This document shows, one piece after another, positions 55,280 through 64,000 of a DNA stretch of 64,000 nucleotides. Position 1 is the first letter of the stretch; each line of letters begins with the position of its first letter. The stretch spans positions 1 through 64,000 of the forward strand of contig JAKUCV010003536.1 in NCBI GenBank assembly GCA_028386065.3, in the 5' to 3' direction. The notes below the pieces were generated by a model. That model did not search any database and was not told where the DNA came from. It worked only from the letters and a program-made list of their open reading frames with translations. Position numbers and translations under genes: made by a program. This stretch comes from Turnera subulata. Its lineage: Eukaryota > Streptophyta > Magnoliopsida > Malpighiales > Passifloraceae.

Positions 55280-57978
55280 TTAATAGAAATCTTTAGGCTT
55301 TCCGATTTTAATGTTCTGCTCCGCTAGAAATCCCGTAATGGCATTTTTCTGCCAGCTCTTGAAACTCCTGAAACAAGTCATTCCTAAATTAGGTTGTTTG
55401 GAGAGGTAATGAGATGAAACACAATGAAAAAGGACAAACGGAAAAGACCAACTAAATATTTTACTAGACTAGCATTTCTACCCGCAGAAAAGCTAATGAA
55501 AAATGCCATGAAGAATTTAAAGGCTGACTAAAGAATTGTCTATGCGGTGCCTGCTATTTTGTAATCATGGTGGAACACAAATTTCTGTGATGTTAGTAAA
55601 TCATTCTTCCCCTTGTCTCTCTTTCTGCTCTGCTCTTTGAACCCTTGACTAGAGTACTTAGAAATCACAAGGTTAGAAACCAAATTCTATAACATGAGGT
55701 GGTTAGGCTAGTTCTTGGTGCTCTAAGGACAAAGCTGCATCCAATATTTTTCATACTGTCATCATTCATTCCTTTGGCCTGTTCTGCTATCTAAAAAGTC
55801 CTCTGAACTTACTTGTGATCAAGATGTGCCATAATTTCCCCTCCCGGGAAGGCTGATCTGGTGGCCTCATATGCAGCTTTTATTGCTTCTCTCCAAGTTC
55901 CACCAACATATTTGGAATTTGTATCTTCTTTTTTCTGGCTTGGATCATCCATTGGTAGAGAATATCCTGAAAGCAGGTGGGCCACCCAAACACCATCGTT
56001 TCTGAAGTCGCATAAAATTGAAAAATTCAGTACACTTGATCTACAATAAGAGATCAATTCTGGAAATTCTAAACCATGATTAAAGCTAATATAGTTGATG
56101 GAATGGAAAGTTTTGAAGAAGAAAAGATTAAACATTAAAACTAAAAAGCATAACTTACAGTACTATGTCCATATGTCGAGGTGCATAATGTCCACCACCT
56201 ATTCCAAGAAGTACTTTTTTCTTGTCATTCTCACTGCATAGTACTGAGAATCGTCAATATCGCAAGAGAACAAAAGAGTTGATAGTTAAGGTTTGAAAGA
56301 AGCAGATGCTTATTTTGGAATATGGGTATTTCTTAAAAAGCAAGATTTAGCATAAAATTTAGATTTCTAGATGAAGCACACAAGTCATAGTTTATCCTCA
56401 ATCTGAACATCATCACCAAATAAGTTGGAGTTTGCTCGCAAATCTCTGTGTTCGGTTCACTTCAATATGGGCCATGGAAACTTTCCCCAGATACTAAGAT
56501 GCACATGCACCGCTACAAGGCTAACAAGGTCACGGAGAACAAGCTCATGATAAAAATACACTCCTAAACGAAAATGCACTTCAACAACAATCAATGAAAC
56601 ATCTCCAAAATATATATTTGCAAATAAAGATTGAAATACAGAATGCAATGCGGCTACTGAAGAACAAATTCATATTTAGTGTCCCGGATGCATTGACATT
56701 ACCTATTCCAGTTTCCAACTGCAACGCCTCCTCCAAGCCCAAGTCCTTGCCAAACTAGCTTCACGAATGAACACCAACTTATTACGGAAAGTTGATATAA
56801 TAAAATGTCTAATAACCAACATAATGAATTGAAAAACTGCCAAGTCTGTTTTCTTTTTGGTCTAACAGTAGAAAAGGTTCATTCTTTGATGATGCAAGAG
56901 TTGGAAGCAGGACAAAATACTAGATCAATAACATATCACCGTGAAAAAACGCCTGATATTGGAAGATTGGATATGAATACCCTATCAAGAATAAGATGCT
57001 TAATGCTAAACTAAGAGCAAATCAAACATCCACTCACTTTAGCAATGACCTGAGCTGCATCCAGTCTCTTCCAGTACTCTTCTGTACTACCTGTACCAGC
57101 CGGCAACACAAACCAATAAAACTTTTATATACTTGTAGTACAATAGCAGTCACATTTCCACAAAAAAAAAGAAAAATCAAATTCAATAAGAGCCCATGTT
57201 TGTAAAAGTAATAAGGATAAGAAGATTGTTACCGATTTCAATGAACATTGTTGGCTTACTAGTCACCGGTCCATGGTGGGTTCCCTCCAAAGTAATCTAA
57301 CAAGAAGAAAAACAGCTCCTCATTCTCCCAATAATCAACAACTCATCTAACTTAAGAAAAATAGAAAAAAAAAAAAAAGAAACAGAGAAGACCAACCTCG
57401 AATTCGGGGACTAAATTATGATCAGCGGCGATCTGCTTCAGGAGCCTGAGCCAAGGCCCCATCCTGGGATCGGGCGGCGCCGCCCACCCGGGCTTCCCGC
57501 CCTGGAGGGGGACTTCGTCGGGGCGCAAGTGAGGGACCCCAATGGGGTGGATGGTGAGGGCGGGGCGGTTGGAGACGGCGGTGTGTTTGCTGAAGAAGAT
57601 GACCTCCTCCACGGCTTCCCCCGTCGCCGCCTCCCACCTGGCGTCCAGGTCGTCCTCCTCGATGATGCTCTTGCCGTGCTGCAACAGCCTGACGCCTTCG
57701 TTGGCGTAGCTCTTCATTTCCTCGTCGGGGAGGGAGGAGGAGGAGGAGGAGGAGGAGGGGCAGGGGAGCCAGCCTGGCATGGAGAGGAGGGCCGTGGCGG
57801 GGTTTATGGAGGCGGGATCGCGTGTGGTGGCCACCAGCAGCGTCACCATGTTGTTGCTTCTTGGGTTGCGACGTGGAAGAGAAGCGATGGTCCTTTTGGT
57901 GGTGGTTATTGTTGGTTTTAACGGCCACCGGTGACTGGCTTTGAGGGGAAGTCTGGTAAACCAAGCCACGTTTGCCAA
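55280..57978 (-). CDS. GEK1: D-aminoacyl-tRNA deacylase, GEK1/DTD2 type
   Basis: Seven exons on the minus strand: 57978-57397, 57296-57233, 57090-57038, 56758-56703, 56233-56159, 56001-55813, 55367-55280, joined in frame to 368 residues. The family removes D-amino acids (and aldehyde-modified amino acids) from tRNA; the Arabidopsis member GEKO1 protects against ethanol/acetaldehyde. Seen here: MVTLLVATTRDPASINPA at residue 44, the EEVIFFSKHTA strand, HPIGVPHL, TLEGTHHGPVTSKPTMFIEI, GLGLGGGVAVGNWN, LLGIGGGHYAPRH (residues 261-272) and GFLAEQNIKIGKPKDFY at the end. The GGGHYAPRH loop with its two histidines is the conserved active-site region. The frame opens 43 residues before the usual start with a basic, Ser/Thr-rich sequence that could target an organelle. 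A serine run is coded by a (GGA)n tract at 57736-57760. Exon 1 is much more GC-rich than the rest. Confidence 0.92.
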
Positions 57979-58800
57979 CTGATTTTCGATTTCCCGTCTT
58001 TTCCTTTTTTCTTTTTCTTCTTTTTTCCAGCGGCGACGGCGGCTGTGTAAGTTTACTCTCGTGCGTATCTGCGTGCGTGGCCAATTGGAGAAGTAGATTG
58101 TGGGCCCTAGATGAGTCCAAAACGCTGACGTGTGTTTCTTTTTCTGAACATGTCCATTAAAATATGTAACAAAGAAGTATGTATTATAAAAAAAAAGTTA
58201 GAAGGCCCAGCCCACATCTCACTGGGCCTATTAAAAAAAGTTAAAAGCTTATTCGCCCTCAATAATAGTTACCTTATTAGTTATTACTCCCTTAAAGAAA
58301 AGATTTCGGATTCAGATCCTATATGACTTTTTCTTTCGTCTTGAAACTGTTTTACCAAAAAGTAAATGAAATTTAAACCCAAGACCTATCTTGGAAGCAT
58401 ACTTTGGGTGTAAAGGGGCCAGTGTTAGGCTAACTTTTTTTTTTTTTGGTACAGAGTGTTAGGCTAACTTTAAGCTTATGTATAATTCTCTTTTTCAGAA
58501 ATAAGCTTATCTATAAATTGGTATTCAAAATGATATGGTATCCCAAAAGTTACAACCAATTTATTTGGCCAAAAAAACAACTAATTTAGTTGGACCGCCA
58601 CATCATTTTATCATTTTTCTGAGAAATCACATATGTTTTGACTATGATAAAAACATGACAGAATTTTTTAAGGATAAAATTTTCCAGATTTTTCTAGCAT
58701 TATTTACAAAGGAAGACATAATAAAACATTAAAACTAACAAAGACAAAAAAAAAAACGAAAAGGAAAAAGGGAAGATTAAGAAAGCCACACGGGGGGTAA
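57979..58800. other. shared upstream region of GEK1-like and TRAX genes, left part
   Basis: Holds the GEK1 promoter and leader. AT-rich beyond 58130. No gene seen; the poly-T around 58437-58448 has no clear element attached. Confidence 0.45.
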
Positions 58801-59179
58801 GACCATCTCCAGTGTGGGCTTCGTGACAGGGCTCTATTTGCCATATCAGCAATTTAGAGTCTGTCTCACCACTGGAGGAAAAGGAGAGGCTCTGTGAATA
58901 GAAGAGACCGTCTCCAAAAATAGAGACCGGGAGAGCCTGTCTCTACTTACTTCCTCTATTATTATATTATTTAATTTGTATATAATAAAAATTATATTTG
59001 TAAGATTAATAATATAATATACATATGGGTCCTCAATAGAGCCTCCGAATAGAGCCTGTATGATTGGACGATATCAGAGGCTCTAAATGTAAGTGAAGGC
59101 TCTGTCTGATGTGGTGTTGATGTGGCGCTGACATGGCAATAATAGAGCCTTCGGATAGAGCCTGGGACTGGAGATGGTC
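58801..59179. mobile_element. MITE, PIF/Harbinger-like
   Basis: 379 bp with inverted ends gaccatctccagt (58801) and actggagatggtc (ending 59179), flanked by TAA (58798-58800 and 59180-59182). The inside repeats variants of tagagcctg/caggctcta and has no open frame. It lies between the divergent GEK1-like and TRAX genes, less than 100 bases from the TRAX start. Confidence 0.88.
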
Positions 59180-59267
59180 TAATGCACTGGGAAGGCGGGG
59201 AAGGCAGGAGTGTGGTTTTGTTGGTTAGATGGTGGCACGCGCACACACGCTGCTGAGACTGGCGTTC

Positions 59268-62200
59268 ATGGCTCCCAAACCTAAACCTCACCGCCTCCAT
59301 CAATGTACATCATCTCTTATTCCTCCCTCCCTCCCTCTTCTTAACCACCCCCGCCTTTATCTTCTTCTTCATTAACATCTCCCTTCTCTGTCTACTATCG
59401 ATACTAACTTGTATCCTCCAATTCTACAATTTGTTATTATAAAAGTTGCAGGTGCAGCACTCGAGGGCACAACATCCAAGAAACCACGAACCATGAGCAC
59501 CGACGCCGCCGTGTCCTCCTCCTCCTCCTCCGCCATGAAAGACGCCTTCGCCGCACACGTTGAGTACCTCAACAACCTCGTACTCCCATTACCCCAAAAA
59601 ACCGAAAACCTTCAATTTGGGTTCCCTTTTATTTCTCTTTTTTTCATGCGTAGTAGGTGTTTGTTTAAATTCCTCACCCAAAACAAATCATTCATTCTCT
59701 TGCAGAATGAGAAGCGGGAAAGAATAGTTAAGGCCAGCCGTGACGTCACCATGAACAGCAAGAAGGTCATTTTCCAAGTTCACAGGATGAGTAAGTACAA
59801 CAAGGAGGAAGTCCTCGACAAGGCAGAGAAGGATTTAGCTGCCGTGAGGGACCAGCACGTGTCTCGCTTAGTGAAGGAACTGCACGGGACGGATTTCTGG
59901 AAGCTGAGAAGGGCATATTCTCCTGGGGTAACTACACTCTCCTCTGCCTCTATTTCTCTGTAAAGACTGCAATTTCAGTTAATGAAAGCTGCGTCGTTTT
60001 GTGTAGTAAGTACTCTTGTGTTGACTCGTCATCCGTTGTTGAGGGTCCTTGCAGATACAGGAATACATTGAAGCTGCCTCGTTTTGTAAATTCTGCCGAT
60101 CCGAGAGTCTCTTGAATCTGGATGAGATCAATGCTACTCTATTGCCCCTTGGTGATGATCCCTCGATCGAGCCGCTGCAAATAAATGTTCTTGACTATAT
60201 TTTGGGGGTAATTTTCTTAAAGTTCGGTTGTGGAATAGTAATATCATCACCTATGGCTATAGATTTACTCACCAATCCATCGTACGTGATACTTGTATGG
60301 ACACTGACTATATAGTAACATGATATACTGCGAATAGTTAGATGGAAATGTGCATATAAAAGCTCGCTGCCTACAGATGATAATCAAAATTTCTTCCACT
60401 CGGTTTTTACTCCTTTCGGTGATGGGATTAAGTGACTAAGATCTTCCTTCGTTTGTGTTGAAGTGTGCGTATGGTGGTGAAAGGTGATTAACTGTGTTTA
60501 TACAGATTGCAGACTTGACAGGAGAGCTGATGCGGTTGGCAATTGGTCGAATTTCAGATGGTGATCTTGAATTTGCTCAGAAGATATGCAGATTTGTACG
60601 TGAGATATACAGGGAGCTTATGCTTACTGTTCCACATATGGATGATAGCTCTGACATGAAGCAGAAGATGGATACTATGCTTCAAAGTGTGGTGAAAATC
60701 GAGAATGGTATGCCATTGAAATTTGCTTGCCTAAAGTTGTTCCCGTGGATTATTATATACTGTTACCAATGCTTACAAATTAGAAAGATGATTTTTGTTC
60801 CATATTTTGCGGTTATTTTATATTATTTTAATTGCATGTATAGAAAATTCAGTGAGGCATTGAAGTAGCAAAGAAGGAAATTTATCCAAATTATACATAG
60901 TTCCACTGGTAACTTTATGTGTGTGCATCCCTCAAATCAGTGAACTGCTCATATTGGCCTTCTGTTTGGGTGTGATCTCGTAGATGCCTGTTGCTTATAA
61001 AATCATTCCAGTATACCGTTTTGCTTCTCCAAATCTCTAATATACTCTTCCAACACCCTTTTACGGCAAGTTATATGGTGGATGGGCTAAATTGCTTCCA
61101 GCTTTCCCTATTTTAAATCACAAGTGGCACATGTAACCTCACTCTACCCCATCCACCAGCACTATGACACTGCTGCGCCAAAAACTCTGCTCTGTGTATG
61201 ACATCTATCTTGTTTTTATCCATAACCAGCAACCTATCATCTGCAAAGCCGGCCATACTACCAAGATCATGCTTTTATCCACTTGCACCTGTGAACCAAA
61301 ACTCACAACAATCTGCACCCTCATGACCTTCGCAACTCATCAACGCAGCAATCCTTCTCTATTGTTCAGGCGCATTCCCATTGAAAATACTAAAATAAAG
61401 CATAGAGATATTTCAGGACAATGCGAAGAATTATAAAGACTCCACTGTGGATTGACTCCCTTAAGTTTTGCTTCAAGTCCTTTATTTTCATATTTTTTGG
61501 TTTACATTTGATGCATGTTTCTGTGGGAGAAGGGAAGTTGTGATTTGCCCATAACATGGATCTGACAAAGGTAAGGACACCATGTCATCAGTCCCTGTTT
61601 TGTAGATGGATTGAAAAGGTTCACTAATTGTGGATCCTGGTCTTTTATTTAATCGAATTGTGGTTTCAATTTGGTGACAAATTTGATCATCATATGCAAT
61701 TTTGCTGTTAGTAGATGATGATGGTGGCATTGCTGTGGTGTGGTGAAAGATGACCAACAGGACTTAGTTTTAGTCTTTTGGACTAGGGTCTTTTTTGTCG
61801 GTGCATTTCTAGTTGATTCTAGAGGGCATCAGATGACAACTACAAGAATATTTCAGCTTAGTTTTTATGTTGCATACGTGGCTGCAATCAAGCGAAAGAG
61901 AAGAAGGGTCCACCTACCTGTTTGAATCCTACCAAACTGATGATGATTTGTTTGTCTGTAGCCTCTAACATAACCTGTGTTTTTCAGGAATTCTCTTTGT
62001 TGTCTCATATTTTGTGTTTATTTAAGCCATCTATGTTGACATTCTTTAGAAATTTATTTAAACTGAAGTCAAGATTAGCACCAGAGGTACATAATTCATC
62101 ATGTGTTCGAGAAGAGTTTTTCCCCCTTTTTTCCAACATAAGAAGATAATAAAGAAATTGGTCTGCTCGCAGAAATTTTGTTCTTAAGAATTGGAAGGAG

Positions 62201-62476
62201 TTTTATAAGAATTGGAGATTCTCTGTTGTTTTCAGTTTCTGGATGCAACTTTGTAGTTATATCTAAAATTCTACCGCACAAGATTTCATGCAGCAGTTTC
62301 CAATTGTAGCATGTAGATCCTTTCTTTTTTGTTTTGGAAACGAACTGGATACCTAAAATTTAGCCACTGCTGCAGCTTGCTTTAGTGTCCATGTGAGAGG
62401 ATCAGAGTATATGCCATTGCTTGGATCCAGCGAGCCAGGTTCCTTTTTGTTGGGAGCTTCAGGCATCGAATTATGA
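59268..62476 (+). CDS. TSNAX: translin-associated factor X (TRAX), C3PO subunit
   Basis: Six exons: 59268-59304, 59452-59579, 59706-59927, 60055-60207, 60506-60707, 62376-62476, joined in frame to 280 residues. It begins MAPKPKPHRLHQ, has a basic stretch TSKKPRTMS (nuclear-signal-like) and a serine run, then the all-helical translin fold: LNEKRERIVKASRDVTMNSK, RRAYSPGIQEYIEAASF, INVLDYILGIADLTGELMRL, RFVREIYREL and ACFSVHVRGSEYMPLLG. TRAX is the nuclease subunit of the TRAX/translin RNase (C3PO); the acidic residues of its Mg-binding site are kept here as Glu132 and Glu135 and as Asp183 and Glu187. Distinguishing it from translin: the DLTGELMR and VRGSEYMP motifs. Intron 5 is long (1.67 kb). 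The 5' exons (MAPK...HQ) are included because the splice and phase fit plant TRAX; the alternative start MSTDAA is at 59493. Confidence 0.93.
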
Positions 62477-64000
62477 GGTAATTTCTTCTCTGAAGTTTTA
62501 TTTTCCTAAATACAATTTCCGTGGGTTTCTTTCTCATTCTCTCTGAAAGATAACAATCTTGATATGTTTTAGTGCAGGTGTTGTCCCTGTCAATTAGGTG
62601 AGATGGATTTTCATGGCTGCCAAATGAAAGATTTTTGACGTAAAAGTGTCTTGTCTTCTACTCTTTTGTTTTCTTGCTGCTCATGTTAAACGTGAAGATG
62701 ATCATGATCTCTACTTTTCAGAGGGAAGAATTACAATATAGACCCACTGGAGCTGCTTTGCAGCTCCATTTTGCGCAAAGATTCCATCTAGAGGTGTCAT
62801 GAGCTGCGAATAAACTTGGCTATACATGAATGACTAGGCAATTTACTGTTGTTTGCCGCAAGTGGCATAGTAAAAACCTGCAGGCTGCAAGTACCAATCA
62901 TTCAGGAAGTGTAGTGTCACCGTGAAGGTCGTTTTTTGCTATAACTTTGCATTTTATTAACCCTAGTAGAGTGTGTATGTATATATATGTACATGTATAT
63001 GAGATTTTAACATGAGAGTATTAGTACTCAAGTAACGCTAAATCTATGTGGACACCAAGTAATACTTCCTCAAAGTCATCTCAACCATACAGATATAAAT
63101 AAGCTAAGTCATACGTCGTCGTTCATGTATGAATGAAAATGAATTATTCTGTGGGGCAAATAATTGAATGTTAACAGTTATTTTCTATTATTTTGTAGTT
63201 GATGTACGTAGCATCGCCCGTGTCAGCCTATAAATTAAAAGATGTGGCTTATGTCTTGTAGTCAAGTGTCTTTTCTTTCTCGTATTGCTCAAGGGGAAAA
63301 GAAAATTCTGCTAGGAGTTCAGCAGTAGCAACACATATGGTGATCTGTCTTCGTGTTGTGCCATCATTTCTTATCCTTGAATCTCTTTTATTGTGTCGTG
63401 TGATCATTAAATCCTTACAGTGCTTGATGGGATGAATCGTGGGTATAGGCGCTTTCCTTGCTCTGGTCACTGTAATTTACTCAAAATGATGTAAAGGAGA
63501 GGCACTGCACAGTGCACATCGACCGCTCCAAATGACTAACTAGGGTGATAAAAATGATAGTTCCTGAGCAACTGGAGACTACCTGCCATCAGCAGCACTG
63601 GTGGTCCTGAACATGGACGGAAACGAATCAAATGATGAGCACTTCAATAATACACATCTAATAGCTAGTACTGCCCCACCAGCCTATATGGCTTTAAGAG
63701 GTAAACAGGAAAAGCAAATTTAGGATCTGATTTTATCACCAATTAACGTTTGATATATTTTCGTGGATATCATTATTATGTTTTTTTATACTAGTCCATG
63801 TTGAAGGTGGGACTCAACCCATTACCCAAGACCTCGCTCCCTTACTTTTGCAAGAATACCAATCATTACAAGTCCGTTGGTAGGATATCATTGGTTATGG
63901 CACAATCTTCCTCTAGGTGATGGACAAAAGCTGCCAGCTAGGTCACCACTGAAACATTTGGCACTAATTAACTTGATCCGCCTTCCCATTTGGTAATGGC
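62477..64000. other. TRAX 3' flank and intergenic, no gene seen
   Basis: The 3' UTR of TRAX must lie in the first part. The rest shows short frames without family signals. The stretch 63787-63860 (gtgggactcaaccc, cccaagacctcgctccc) is the kind of string often found at ends of plant retroelements, but no borders are visible. Confidence 0.4.

Noticed and set aside
57418..57921. 167-codon plus-strand frame with Gly/Asp-rich sequence
   Set aside because: Antisense shadow of the GC-rich first exon of the GEK1-like gene, which is supported by family motifs.
61100..61450. Possible LINE reverse transcriptase scrap in TRAX intron 5 (minus strand, FADDRLLVMDK and VDKSMI in different frames)
   Set aside because: Only two very short motifs in separate frames; too weak to list as a feature without a search.
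1..64000. CRISPR arrays, bacterial operons, tRNA or rRNA genes
   Set aside because: No regularly spaced repeats with spacers, no cloverleaf or rRNA-like conserved stretch seen on either strand; the gene structure is eukaryotic.

Overview
The window is nuclear DNA from a flowering plant, most probably a eudicot. The genes have many short introns with GT-AG borders, the intergenic DNA is AT-rich, and the mobile elements are plant types (Ty1/copia, LINE, hAT, PIF/Harbinger-like MITEs, a Mutator-like element). I cannot name the species. Gene models were built by hand from splice signals and reading-frame continuity; all intact models close in frame.

Left part (1-25,000) is gene-rich, with every gene on the minus strand: a GT106/O-fucosyltransferase-like enzyme of the Golgi (960-3207, 8 exons), an S9 prolyl-oligopeptidase family protein (6641-11080, 11 exons, two GC-AG introns), a BSD-domain protein (11990-14165), a small GOLVEN/RGF-type secreted peptide precursor (15964-17236) and a gar2-related protein with two minimal upstream ORFs in its leader (18621-21552). 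A 240-bp repeat lies in inverted orientation on both sides of the peptidase/BSD pair.

Middle part (25,000-40,400) is mostly mobile DNA and AT-rich spacer: a PIF/Harbinger-like MITE (26789-27223), a 5'-truncated LINE (30118-31250), a hAT-like MITE (31677-32312), a possible papain-like relic, and a complete-ended copia retrotransposon (33804-38477; target duplication CATGT) that has an intact pol frame but has lost most of gag and the protease. An unidentified, probably truncated gene lies at 39665-40381.

Right part (40,400-55,300) is a young tandem cluster of four copies of a gene family that I assign to DUF3615. Copy B (47179-48613) is intact; A carries a frameshift and deletion, C is a 5' stub, and D is dead. 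Copy D is interrupted in its first intron by a 2181-bp Pack-MULE-type element (51954-54134) with a perfect 10-bp target duplication and long terminal inverted repeats; it carries fragments of an EXO70 exocyst gene and of a PPR gene. An exportin-2 (CAS) N-terminal pseudogene and a scrap of the TRAX first exons are scattered in the same cluster, so this region is an active zone of gene duplication, capture and decay.

The end of the window (55,280-62,476) holds two conserved housekeeping genes in divergent orientation: a GEK1/DTD2-type D-aminoacyl-tRNA deacylase (minus) and the C3PO subunit TRAX (plus), with a 379-bp MITE in the shared upstream region. The last 1.5 kb shows nothing I can support.
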